Below, in pieces: positions 1 to 6,178 of a DNA stretch of 37,509 nucleotides. The notes beneath the pieces were generated by a model. That model saw only the letters and a list, made by a program, of their open reading frames with translations. It was not told the DNA's origin and ran no database searches. A program made the translations under genes and the position numbers. Positions within the stretch are counted from its first letter, which is position 1, and every line of letters starts with the position of its first letter. The DNA is from a virus, in the IMG/VR virus record IMGVR_UViG_3300025000_000249, positions 1 through 37,509 of that record; one strand, 5' to 3'.

Positions 1-428
1 ACATTGCCGATTTACAAAAGCAGATTGATGAAGAAAGAAAAGGAACAAATAAAAAAGACTACGAGGCAGAGAGAGAAAAATATAAAGCGCTACGGGAAAA
101 ATTTGAATTTGAAAGAGACGTAATAGGATCTGCGATTTCAGTTGACGATCACCAAGCGCGGCTTGAAAAAATTGTTGTTCATATAAATACGAAACTGGAA
201 ATTATTCCAAGCAAGGCGGCGGTAAAATTTGATTTACCACAGCATGTAAAAAAAGGTTTAAAAGAATTAGTTGATGAAATAAAAAATGAACTTAGCGACT
301 ACGACAAATATCGATTACGGCTGGAGAACAGCTCCGGAAGCTCTGTTAAAAGCTCAAGAGGCGGAAAGAAAAACGCTAAGCCTGTTCGCGCCAAAAAGAA
401 AACCGGCGCTAAGCGAGTGGGCAAGTAA
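1..428 (+). CDS. Terminase small subunit, C-terminal part (5' end lies across the window junction)
   Basis: An open frame in phase 3 enters from the window edge and stops at 426-428 (about 141 codons visible). It encodes a charged helical segment (ADLQKQIDEERKGTNKK) and then a segment containing IPSKAAVKFDLP, which resembles the conserved C-terminal region of Nu1-type small terminase subunits, followed by a very basic tail. Small terminase recognises the packaging site and loads the large subunit. It is directly upstream of, and overlaps by 143 nt, the gpA-like large subunit gene, which supports the call. Joining base 37509 to base 1 keeps this frame open back to 37398, so the gene is probably whole on a circular map. 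The family call rests on the short motif and position. Confidence 0.7.
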   Translation, partial: IADLQKQIDEERKGTNKKDYEAEREKYKALREKFEFERDVIGSAISVDDHQARLEKIVVHINTKLEIIPSKAAVKFDLPQHVKKGLKELVDEIKNELSDYDKYRLRLENSSGSSVKSSRGGKKNAKPVRAKKKTGAKRVGK

Positions 429-2208
429 AAATTTTTATCTGTCTCCGGAGTATTCAGACTTTGATTCGCCTGTCTTATATGACTGGGCAATGGCTCCTTA
501 TCAAAAAAGAATATTAGATATTGTTTTTGAGCCGGGTGTTAAAAAAATAGTGCTTGTTTTTGGGACACAGTTAGGAAAAACATTAATTACAATGATAATT
601 AAAGCGGGAATAATTGAGCACTCGCCAAACGGGATACTATTTGTTGAACCGTCGAAAGATTTGGCCAGCAATTATATGCGAGAACGGTTTAACCCAATGG
701 TGCGCGATAACGAATTTTTATTTAAAAAAATAAGAGAGCAAAGAGAAAAAGGAAGTAAAAGTGATTCTGTTTTTCATAAAAGTTTTGACGGCGGTTATTT
801 AGCAATCGCCGGTTCAAACTCTCCGAGTCAACTAAGTTCAAGGCCAGTGCCCTATGTAATTTTTGATGAGTTGGATTTATGCAAATTATCCTCGGGCAAA
901 AGAGGCAGCCCAAATAAATTGGTTGAAAGAAGGCAGTCGAATTTTGAAAATAGTTTATTGGTCGAAACATCTTCCCCGGGAGATGAACAAGAATCAATGA
1001 TTTGGCCTGATCTTGAATTAACAGATTTCGAAAAATATTTTGTGCCTTGCCCTGCCTGTGATTACAGGCAAGTTTTAGTTTGGGAACAGATGCGGTACCC
1101 AGAAAAGAAAGCTGAGTTAAGTTACTATGAATGTGAAAACTGCAAGGAACATTTAACCAATGACGCTAAACCTTATATGCTAAGGAAAGGTATTTGGATG
1201 CCTACACAAATAGGATTGCCGGGAACATTTGGTTTTCATTTGCCGAGGCTATATTCACCGTTTCCACGAGCAAGCTGGGAAGAAATGGTAAACGAAAAAA
1301 TAGAAGCAGACAGGCAGGCGAAAAGAGGCAATCCGGAATTAGCAAAAGTTTTTATTAATACCGGGCTTGCGTTAAAGTTTAATCCAAATTTTACAATAAC
1401 AAAAAAACAAACCTTAGTTGACAGGGTTGAATTATACTATCACGAAACGCCGCCGGTACTGCCCGAGGGCGTAGTTTATATTACCTACGGAACAGACGTA
1501 CAGGATAATCGTTTGGAGACCACTGTTGTAGGCTGGGGAATAGGTGATGAGAGCTGGAGATTGCTACGGAAGGTACACGCCGGTAACCCGGCGCTTGATT
1601 ATTTGTGGAGCGAATATTTTATATGGAAACAATCATTAATCTTCAAACACCCCTACGGTGTAGATCTAAAAATTTCTTCCGGGTGTATTGATACCGGCGG
1701 GCATCATGCGGACATAGTTTATACTTACGTCCGCGATAAACAGCATCTGCATTATTACGCTTTCAAAGGAAGTAACACAAACAAAGGACCAATGCTTCCG
1801 CAGAAACCGTCGTTTAATAACAAAGGAAATATTCCTCTTTATTTAATTAACACGGTAGCGGCGAAGGATAGTATTTACGCGCGTCTACTCATTCCGCCGC
1901 CTGAACCGTATCAACCAACTCCGGGCTTAATGCATTTTAATCAACATTGCAATGAAGAATATTTTGATCAACTGCTGTCGCAAAAAGTAATATTAACCAA
2001 TGACGGCAAAGCGTACCGGGACATACCAAACACCCGGCAGGAAGCAATAGACTGCGAAGTTATGGCATACGCCGCGCTGAAGATTGACGGGCCAGATCTC
2101 GCATTGGTAGCTGAGGACCTCAAACATTATCAAGAAAGCAAAACCAAACCGATAGAGAAAAAAGAATTGAACAGATCATCTAATTGGGCAACGAGGTGGA
2201 ATAAATAA
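286..2208 (+). CDS. Terminase large subunit, lambda gpA family
   Basis: 640 aa, the normal size for gpA-type packaging ATPase-nucleases that translocate DNA into proheads and cut concatemers. Residues 41-80 carry the family's N-terminal LSEWA...LSPE...APYQ pattern. The ATPase shows GTQLGKT (93-99, Walker A of the GpA type) and VIFDELD (191-197, Walker B). A zinc-finger-like pair CPAC (255-258) and CENC (283-286) follows. The nuclease half has acidic motifs YGTDVQDNRLE (D404) and CIDTGG (D469). ATG 286 is the only in-frame start upstream of the conserved N-terminus, which forces a 143-nt overlap with the small subunit gene. The next gene starts 1 nt after the stop. Confidence 0.95.
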   Translation: MNLATTTNIDYGWRTAPEALLKAQEAERKTLSLFAPKRKPALSEWASKNFYLSPEYSDFDSPVLYDWAMAPYQKRILDIVFEPGVKKIVLVFGTQLGKTLITMIIKAGIIEHSPNGILFVEPSKDLASNYMRERFNPMVRDNEFLFKKIREQREKGSKSDSVFHKSFDGGYLAIAGSNSPSQLSSRPVPYVIFDELDLCKLSSGKRGSPNKLVERRQSNFENSLLVETSSPGDEQESMIWPDLELTDFEKYFVPCPACDYRQVLVWEQMRYPEKKAELSYYECENCKEHLTNDAKPYMLRKGIWMPTQIGLPGTFGFHLPRLYSPFPRASWEEMVNEKIEADRQAKRGNPELAKVFINTGLALKFNPNFTITKKQTLVDRVELYYHETPPVLPEGVVYITYGTDVQDNRLETTVVGWGIGDESWRLLRKVHAGNPALDYLWSEYFIWKQSLIFKHPYGVDLKISSGCIDTGGHHADIVYTYVRDKQHLHYYAFKGSNTNKGPMLPQKPSFNNKGNIPLYLINTVAAKDSIYARLLIPPPEPYQPTPGLMHFNQHCNEEYFDQLLSQKVILTNDGKAYRDIPNTRQEAIDCEVMAYAALKIDGPDLALVAEDLKHYQESKTKPIEKKELNRSSNWATRWNK

Positions 2209-2209
2209 C

Positions 2210-2458
2210 ATGAAAAAATTTAGTGATCACTTTTTATTTAGAAGATGGAAATCAATTGAAACTAAAACGCCGCCAACAGGAGAGAACATTTTACTTTTGT
2301 TTGATGACGGTACAATCTATATCGGACAATATATGCCGGAAAATTTTTTAGCAAAATTTTATCAGCCGTTCGGAACAGAAGAGCGCGGAATATTTACCGG
2401 CAAAGCTAAGGTTATTAAGTGGGCTGAATTAGATCTGGATGATTCGAATTCCTTTTAA
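2210..2458 (+). CDS. Small DUF551-like hypothetical protein
   Basis: 82 aa. It has the layout of DUF551-type phage proteins: an N-terminal W followed by TPPTGENILLLFDDG, a beta-rich middle with G-Y/F spacing, and a C-terminal V-x-x-W (VIKWAELDLDD). The function of that family is unknown. It starts 1 nt after the large terminase stop and may be co-transcribed with it. Its 3' end overlaps a convergent minus-strand gene by 44 nt. The family link is by eye and moderate. Confidence 0.6.
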   Translation: MKKFSDHFLFRRWKSIETKTPPTGENILLLFDDGTIYIGQYMPENFLAKFYQPFGTEERGIFTGKAKVIKWAELDLDDSNSF

Positions 2459-2660
2459 TAGCTAAAACTGTTTTACCGTTCTTTACATATTTATAAGTTT
2501 TAATAACAGAGACGCCGTTTAACTCAACCTCGCAGATTTCACCTCTGCGGGCGTGCATAAAGAATAAATCATTAGCGGCGTCAAGGTCCTCGGGATAAGA
2601 AATATTATATCCTTCTTGACCGTGTTTGATAAATGGAAAAACGATTTTTTCTTTAGGCAT
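2415..2660 (-). CDS. Hypothetical protein
   Basis: 81 aa, not recognised. The codon choice resembles the neighbouring genes, and the translation looks like a compact alpha/beta domain (ISYPEDLDAANDLFFMHARR, then VELNGVSVIKTYKYVKNGK, a beta hairpin). The last about 15 codons overlap the convergent gene ending at 2458. No clear Shine-Dalgarno precedes ATG 2660, so the start is uncertain. It is a minus-strand gene at the left edge of the accessory island and could be an accessory gene expressed from the prophage. Confidence 0.5.
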   Translation of the reverse strand: MPKEKIVFPFIKHGQEGYNISYPEDLDAANDLFFMHARRGEICEVELNGVSVIKTYKYVKNGKTVLAIKRNSNHPDLIQPT

Positions 2661-2689
2661 GTTTAAATGTAAAAATAAAAGGATGAATG

Positions 2690-2818
2690 ATGGAAGAAAT
2701 AATAATTTTTATTTTAGGTATGAATGCAGGAGTTAGCTTCTTGTTTATAATAAACAAAACAATACGAGAAGAAAAAAAAACTATTAAAAAACTGAAAGAA
2801 TTGGAGAAACCTTTATGA
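2690..2818 (+). CDS. Short single-pass membrane peptide
   Basis: 42 aa. An N-terminal hydrophobic stretch (IIIFILGMNAGVSFLFII) makes one membrane segment and is followed by a lysine/glutamate-rich cytoplasmic helix. AAAGGATGA lies just upstream as a Shine-Dalgarno. Its stop overlaps the ATG of the next gene (ATGA at 2815), which suggests translational coupling. Function unknown. Confidence 0.5.
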   Translation: MEEIIIFILGMNAGVSFLFIINKTIREEKKTIKKLKELEKPL

Positions 2819-3039
2819 AAGCAACAATTGAGAGCACAACAAAAATAACACACCTTAATGGAGTACCGGCAAGAATATGGGAAGGACAAACTGAAAGCGG
2901 AATTAAAATACATTGTTACATAACAAGAGTGGCTATTGATAAAGATGACCCGAGAGCCGAAGAATTTGAGAAAGAACTTAAAGAGCAAAAAGTTCCATCG
3001 CCGGAAATTGAGGCAATACCATTAAGGATGATACTGTAA
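2815..3039 (+). CDS. Conserved-looking small phage protein
   Basis: 74 aa, not assigned to a named family. The sequence RIWEGQTESGIKIHCYITRVAI followed by an acidic/basic helix (DPRAEEFEKELKE) and PLRMIL at the C-terminus resembles small proteins recurrent in phages of the Bacteroidota group. It is coupled to the upstream membrane peptide by an ATGA overlap. The first of two near-identical 19-bp repeats begins 14 nt after its stop codon. Confidence 0.6.
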   Translation: MKATIESTTKITHLNGVPARIWEGQTESGIKIHCYITRVAIDKDDPRAEEFEKELKEQKVPSPEIEAIPLRMIL

Positions 3040-3053
3040 GCCCAAAAACATTT

Positions 3054-3072
3054 ATAACGGGGTTGCAAATAA
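3054..3072 (+). repeat. 19-bp direct repeat, copy 1 (copy 2 at 3774-3792)
   Basis: ATAACGGGGTTGCAAATAA here and ATAACGGAGTTGCAAATAA at 3774-3792 match at 18 of 19 bases in the same orientation. They bracket the complete minus-strand unit (terminator, two genes, promoter). The second copy forms the left arm of the attC-like palindrome upstream of the RNA ligase gene, so this copy may be a remnant of a second such element. Confidence 0.75.
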
Positions 3073-3128
3073 TTTGACGCCCATAAATTGTTCTTAAAAA
3101 TTTTGATTGACATAAATCCAGCAGTCAC

Positions 3129-3156
3129 AAAAAAGACCGCACTGAAAAGCGCGGTC
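3129..3156 (-). terminator. Rho-independent terminator for the minus-strand gene pair
   Basis: Read on the minus strand: GACCGC (3156-3151), a 10-nt loop, GCGGTC (3140-3135), then six T residues (3134-3129). It lies 15 nt beyond the stop codon of the gene at 3172-3342, so the minus-strand unit has its own end signal and does not depend on phage late transcription. Confidence 0.8.
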
Positions 3157-3171
3157 AAATTGATTTGCTGG

Positions 3172-3342
3172 TTATGGGTTTTTGCGCCGGACATCTTTGA
3201 GAGCTTTCGCAACGAGATAATCAGAGTAGCTCAAATCTTTACGCGCCTCGTCTATGATTTGTTTTTCGCCGTACGTTACACGAGCGCGAATTGTTAGTTC
3301 GCGCCCGCCTTTGTGGGGAGTAATTTTGTTATTTAACATCAT
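3172..3342 (-). CDS. Small ribbon-helix-helix / MobC-like DNA-binding protein
   Basis: 56 aa from ATG 3342 (a second ATG follows immediately). The sequence RELTIRARVTYGEKQIIDEARKDL followed by SYSDYLVAKAL fits the strand-helix-helix layout of Arc/MetJ or MobC-type proteins: one beta strand, a conserved T-x-x-E, then an S-x-x-Y second helix. Such proteins usually repress their own promoter. Here it is the second gene of a two-gene operon whose promoter holds a 16-bp palindrome in its spacer, a plausible operator. Longer upstream starts are possible but would overlap the preceding gene heavily. Role inferred. Confidence 0.6.
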   Translation of the reverse strand: MMLNNKITPHKGGRELTIRARVTYGEKQIIDEARKDLSYSDYLVAKALKDVRRKNP

Positions 3343-3592
3343 CGCCCTCTGCATCTTTGACGTAGTCAAAAATAAGACTGTCAATTGTGCTAAGTGTCTC
3401 ATTTGGCTGACCGTAACAGTTGAGTGTAAATAATAATCTCTCATCGCAATCATGGATGTAGATTATATGATCCTCGTCAACTGCGTGGGATGTAGCATCG
3501 TTTAGACTGCTAACATTAATAGCGTCATCTTCGCTTGTCCCAACTGATATATTGAGTGGCAAGTAACTGGTGATTGTTGGTTGCTGTTCCAT
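3329..3592 (-). CDS. Hypothetical acidic protein, first gene of a minus-strand moron operon
   Basis: 87 aa from ATG 3592, chosen because GGAG lies 7 nt upstream. Not recognised. It is strongly acidic, with blocks SEDDAINVSS, DEDHIIYIHDCDERLLF and a C-terminal KDAEGDDVK. Its last codons overlap the start of the small RHH-like gene, so the two are probably translated together. An acidic protein encoded next to a small DNA-binding protein recalls toxin-antitoxin or anti-restriction pairs, but nothing in the sequence proves either. Confidence 0.6.
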   Translation of the reverse strand: MEQQPTITSYLPLNISVGTSEDDAINVSSLNDATSHAVDEDHIIYIHDCDERLLFTLNCYGQPNETLSTIDSLIFDYVKDAEGDDVK

Positions 3593-3639
3593 TTTGTAGC
3601 TCCTTTTATTTGTTAAAGTCAATCATAATGTCTGATGTA

Positions 3640-3668
3640 AATATATATCTTTGTAGCTACAAAGTCAA
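3640..3668 (-). promoter_or_regulatory. Near-consensus promoter with a 16-bp palindromic operator in its spacer
   Basis: Read on the minus strand: TTGACT (3668-3663), a 17-bp spacer, TATATT (3645-3640). The spacer and the end of the -35 box contain the perfect palindrome CTTTGTAGCTACAAAG (3649-3664). It lies 48 bp upstream of ATG 3592. A repressor bound there would block polymerase. The RHH-like product of the second gene is the obvious candidate for autoregulation. Confidence 0.75.
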
Positions 3669-3755
3669 GTAAAATCGACAAAAAAATAAAAATAATTTCA
3701 CTTTTTTTTTATTGAGAAAATAGGTTAAAAACAAAGGATTTATAATTACTCAAAT

Positions 3756-3916
3756 GTTAGGCGCAAAATACCCATAACGGAGTTGCAAATAAGCCGATTA
3801 CGGCTTAAAGGTAGAAACTAAAATTGATAACTAAACAAAACATATTAACTAATTAAAATAACCGCACCGAGCAAGTAATTCGGCTTGATTTGCTTGTTTG
3901 GCTGCCGTTTAGGAGT
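3756..3916 (+). repeat. attC-like imperfect palindrome upstream of the RNA ligase gene
   Basis: GTTAGGC lies at 3756-3762. From 3771 the sequence CCCATAACGGAGTTGCAAAT, then AAGCCGATTA, is mirrored about 70 nt later by TAATTCGGCTTGATTTGC and CTGCCGTTTAGG (to about 3912), so the two arms can pair with bulges. Inside the left arm is a small hairpin AAGCCG-ATTA-CGGCTT. The general form (an outer ATAAC/GTT pair, bulged arms, a variable loop) is that of integron cassette recombination sites. The outer boxes deviate from the RYYYAAC/GTTRRRY consensus and no integron integrase is present, so this is an interpretation. The stretch contains no gene. Confidence 0.4.
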
Positions 3917-3920
3917 AACG

Positions 3921-4562
3921 ATGGAAGAATACATAAAAATACAAACCATCTTCAAGCGTGACCCGTTGACCAATCACAAAACATTATTAGAGGGTGACTA
4001 TTCCCTTCCAGAATTTGATTACCTAAAAAATAATACTTGGGTATTTACAGAAAAAGTTGACGGAACAAACATACGGGTAATGTGGGACGGCAAGGAAATT
4101 GACTTCGGTGGTAAAACGGACAACGCACAAATACCGGCTTTCTTAGTTAAGAAATTACAAGATAGATTTTTACCACAGGCACAACAGTTCGTTGAAAAAT
4201 TTGGCGTGGAAACAACAGGCGTTTGTTTATATGGGGAAGGTTACGGAGCGAAAATACAAAAAGGTGGTGGGAATTATAGACAAGACCAAGACTTTGTTTT
4301 ATTCGATGTTAAAATTGGTGAATGGTGGTTACAGAGAGAGGACGTTGAAGATATAGCCAAATTTTTTGGGTTAGATGTTGTGCCGATAATTGGCGAAGGA
4401 ACTTTAACAGAAATGGTTGAGCAAACACGAAAAGGGTTTAATAGTATGTGGGGCAATTTTCTTGCTGAGGGAATAGTCGCCCGTCCCCAAACAGAATTAC
4501 TATGCCGAAACGGGTCACGCTTGATTACGAAAATTAAGCATAAAGATTTTAGGTCAGCCTAA
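3921..4562 (+). CDS. RNA ligase (ATP-dependent nucleotidyltransferase fold)
   Basis: 213 aa from ATG 3921, preceded by AGGAG. All core motifs of covalent nucleotidyltransferases are readable: motif I TEKVDGTNIR (the lysine is the adenylation site), motif III CLYGEGYG, IIIa DFVLFDVKIG, motif IV EGIVARP and motif V TKIKHKDF. It belongs to the short RNA-ligase-domain family (Rnl2-like core), which seals nicked or broken RNA, for example tRNAs cut by host defence nucleases. There is no polynucleotide kinase beside it. Nothing around it is related to replication or late functions. The attC-like element directly upstream and the opposite-strand unit before that suggest a gene acquired as a cassette. 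Confidence 0.85.
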   Translation: MEEYIKIQTIFKRDPLTNHKTLLEGDYSLPEFDYLKNNTWVFTEKVDGTNIRVMWDGKEIDFGGKTDNAQIPAFLVKKLQDRFLPQAQQFVEKFGVETTGVCLYGEGYGAKIQKGGGNYRQDQDFVLFDVKIGEWWLQREDVEDIAKFFGLDVVPIIGEGTLTEMVEQTRKGFNSMWGNFLAEGIVARPQTELLCRNGSRLITKIKHKDFRSA

Positions 4563-4591
4563 CTACTACTTAACCCGCAAGGAGAAAAAGT

Positions 4592-4831
4592 TTGGAATTT
4601 TTTAGATATACAAAGAAAAACAGAGGCAGTAACAACATGTGTCCACAACCGGTTGTGGACACAAATGATACTCTGTTGAAACTTAGAATTAATAAAAAAT
4701 TGAAAGCAAGAATTATGGATATCTCAAAAGAAAAAAACAAAACCGCGAGTGAACTTACAAGACTTTTGTGGCAAGATTATTTTAATAGGGTTGATAAAAA
4801 GGCGTGGGAAGAAGAAACAAAAAATTGGTAA
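4592..4831 (+). CDS. Small ribbon-helix-helix-like (CopG type) protein
   Basis: 79 aa from TTG 4592, which has a strong GGAG 7 nt upstream; ATG 4637 would give 64 aa with a poorer site. TLLKLRINKKLKARIMDISK, then NKTASELTRLLWQDYF, fits the RHH plan (one strand, K-x-x-I helix, S-E-L helix). Residues 16-24 are encoded by a 26-bp perfect palindrome, a possible operator or mRNA hairpin near the start. It is followed 27 nt later by another small gene of similar type. Probably a transcriptional regulator; target unknown. Confidence 0.6.
   Translation: MEFFRYTKKNRGSNNMCPQPVVDTNDTLLKLRINKKLKARIMDISKEKNKTASELTRLLWQDYFNRVDKKAWEEETKNW
4638..4663. promoter_or_regulatory. 26-bp perfect palindrome inside the 5' part of a coding sequence
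   Basis: The half-site TGTGTCCACAACC is followed directly by its exact complement GGTTGTGGACACA, with no loop. It lies 46-71 nt into the RHH-like gene and overlaps the alternative ATG (4637-4639). A dimeric DNA-binding protein could use it as an operator, or the mRNA could fold there and affect initiation. It is far longer than chance palindromes in this window. Confidence 0.8.
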
Positions 4832-4858
4832 AATAAATTAAATCTCAAGAGGTGATAC

Positions 4859-5074
4859 ATGGCGGGCAACGAACTACACATATATTTAACGGTTGAGAAT
4901 AAAGATAAGCTGCTGCGGATTGGCAACACTCTTGATAAGTCTGCGACCAAATTAGTAAATTCCATAATCAGCGATATGTCTAACCAAGAAATAGAAGATC
5001 GCATCTTGAGAATTTTACAAAAAGATATCGGGCTTACGAGGGATTCAAAAATAAAACTTGATGAGGGAAAATAA
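4859..5074 (+). CDS. Small helical hypothetical protein, possibly RHH type
   Basis: 71 aa. NELHIYLTVENKDKLLRIGN, then LDKSATKLVNSIISD, has the strand, helix and S-A-T-K-L-V-N helix order of ribbon-helix-helix proteins, like the gene before it. GAGG stands 7 nt upstream of the ATG. The C-terminal KIKLDEGK is encoded by the first copy of a 15-bp repeat that recurs at 5342. Function unknown. Confidence 0.55.
   Translation: MAGNELHIYLTVENKDKLLRIGNTLDKSATKLVNSIISDMSNQEIEDRILRILQKDIGLTRDSKIKLDEGK
5053..5067 (+). repeat. 15-bp direct repeat, copy 1 (copy 2 at 5342-5356)
   Basis: AAAACTTGATGAGGG occurs at 5053-5067 and again at 5342-5356, each followed by an A-rich tract and an ATG. Each copy supplies the Shine-Dalgarno (GAGGG) for the gene after it. 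The repeat delimits a 289-bp unit holding the gene at 5078, as expected if that gene was inserted or duplicated by recombination at short homology. Confidence 0.7.
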
Positions 5075-5077
5075 ATA

Positions 5078-5350
5078 ATGAAACAAGAAATAAAAATTTC
5101 CATAAACTCATCCGCAGAAAAATTAACCATGGCCATAATTAGAACTACTAAAGCATTTCAAGATTTAGCTGATGCTTTAGAAAAACAATTGTTGCTTCAA
5201 GATAAAATTCGTTTGGGTGTTGGTTTGGGTTTTAAAAAACACATATATGGAACGAAGCGTTTCTTTATATTAGATTATTGGCAAACTCTGCTTTTATATC
5301 GAGTAATAAGTATTCGTTGTTTTATAACTAAAGTGTTTTCAAAAACTTGA
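5078..5350 (+). CDS. Hypothetical protein, C-terminal half doubtful
   Basis: 90 aa. The first about 45 residues look like a genuine amphipathic helix region (LTMAIIRTTKAFQDLADALEK). From about residue 50 the translation becomes hydrophobic and unlike a folded phage protein (WQTLLLYRVISIRCFITK), so the 3' half may be frameshifted, degenerate or non-coding. It is bounded by two copies of a 15-bp repeat. Not recognised. Confidence 0.4.
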   Translation: MKQEIKISINSSAEKLTMAIIRTTKAFQDLADALEKQLLLQDKIRLGVGLGFKKHIYGTKRFFILDYWQTLLLYRVISIRCFITKVFSKT

Positions 5351-5362
5351 TGAGGGGAAATA

Positions 5363-5578
5363 ATGAGCACAAGATCAACAATAATATTAACCGCGCAGAA
5401 TGAACATTGGTATAGAGATTGTAATTCTCAGTATAATGAAGATACAAAAACCCTTCGGGGAATAGTTTTAGAATTTGATAAAATACACCGCGTTGAAACA
5501 GACGAAGAAGGAACGAGAATAATTATTGAAGAGGATACGGAATTATATAATGAATTAATAAAATTATTTGGTCATTAG
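5363..5578 (+). CDS. Small hypothetical phage protein
   Basis: 71 aa, start supported by GAGGGG 5 nt upstream. It begins MSTRSTIILTAQNEHWYRDC and continues with a beta/alpha pattern and an acidic C-terminus (IIIEEDTELYNELIKLF). Similar short proteins beginning with STRS occur in phages of unrelated hosts, with no known function. It is the last gene of the accessory island before the head module. Confidence 0.6.
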   Translation: MSTRSTIILTAQNEHWYRDCNSQYNEDTKTLRGIVLEFDKIHRVETDEEGTRIIIEEDTELYNELIKLFGH

Positions 5579-5583
5579 TTTTT

Positions 5584-5622
5584 ACTTCACACCTTGAAGT
5601 ACGCTGAAGTACTGTGAAGTAT
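5584..5622. repeat. Three 10-bp tandem repeats plus an inverted copy ahead of the head operon
   Basis: TGAAGTA occurs at 5595, 5605 and 5615, exactly 10 bp apart, so all copies lie on one face of the helix. The reverse complement (ACTTCA) stands at 5584-5589. It sits in the 93-bp gap between the accessory island and the first head gene. Likely a binding site for a regulator of late transcription or an enhancer-like element; it could also fold in the mRNA. Confidence 0.6.
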
Positions 5623-5647
5623 TTATTAATTTATCTTTTGCTCACCT

Positions 5648-5670
5648 TTGCCCTAAACATAATAGGGCAA
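5648..5670 (+). promoter_or_regulatory. Hairpin covering the ribosome-binding region of the first head gene
   Basis: TTGCCCTA (5648-5655), a 7-nt loop and TAGGGCAA (5663-5670) form an 8-bp perfect stem ending one base before ATG 5672. The only purine-rich Shine-Dalgarno candidate (AGGG, 5664-5667) is buried in the 3' arm, so the stem could control translation of the gpW-like gene. No T-run follows, so it is not a standard terminator. Confidence 0.6.
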
Positions 5671-5671
5671 T

Positions 5672-6178
5672 ATGTTTATCGATTCCATCATATACGCCGG
5701 CGCAACCTGGTATTACTTAGAAGTCTTCGCAAGCTATTCCGCCCTGGAATGGACTCTCAAAATTTATCTCAAACTTAACAGCAGCGCGGCGGTTGAAATT
5801 TTAACAACGGCTTCGGGCTCGGCATTTTTTATAAACAAAGATGCTGCTGATACTGTTATTCCGCAAGGCAAGTACGCTTACCAATATGTTTTCACTAACA
5901 ATTCAACTGGCAAGGTAGAAGTTCCTTACGAAGGTTTCGTGGAAGTTAAATCCTTGCTTTCGGTTGCCGGTGATCTTCGCTCCAGCGATGAATTGGTTCT
6001 CGAAAAACTATACGCTGCCCGCTTAACAATTTCGGGGAGAGACTATGTAGAAATTAATATCGGCGGCAAAGCCGCAAAATTTAAAACGCTCGAAGAGATT
6101 GAAGCAAAAATTAATGAGATCGAAAAGAAGCTCGGTCTCGTTGAATCCAAAAGACTTTTATTCAGGTTTGAAAATTAA
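5672..6178 (+). CDS. Head-completion protein, gpW-like C-terminal domain
   Basis: 168 aa. The N-terminal about 100 residues are beta-rich (IIYAGATWYYLEVFASYS...YAYQYVFTN) and resemble small Ig-like or tail-associated domains. The C-terminal about 65 residues (ELVLEKLYAARLTISGRDYV, then a strand, then LEEIEAKINEIEKKLGL) have the helix, hairpin, helix plan of lambda gpW, which plugs the filled head before tail joining. Position between terminase and portal, with a 1-nt overlap (TAATG) with the portal gene, is exactly that of W. A gpW domain with an added N-terminal domain is unusual; lambda gpW is only 68 aa. Confidence 0.6.
   Translation: MFIDSIIYAGATWYYLEVFASYSALEWTLKIYLKLNSSAAVEILTTASGSAFFINKDAADTVIPQGKYAYQYVFTNNSTGKVEVPYEGFVEVKSLLSVAGDLRSSDELVLEKLYAARLTISGRDYVEINIGGKAAKFKTLEEIEAKINEIEKKLGLVESKRLLFRFEN

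Noticed and set aside
4078-4562. DNA ligase
   Set aside because: The gene has the shared nucleotidyltransferase motifs but is only 213 aa, lacks an OB-fold domain and fits short RNA ligases better.
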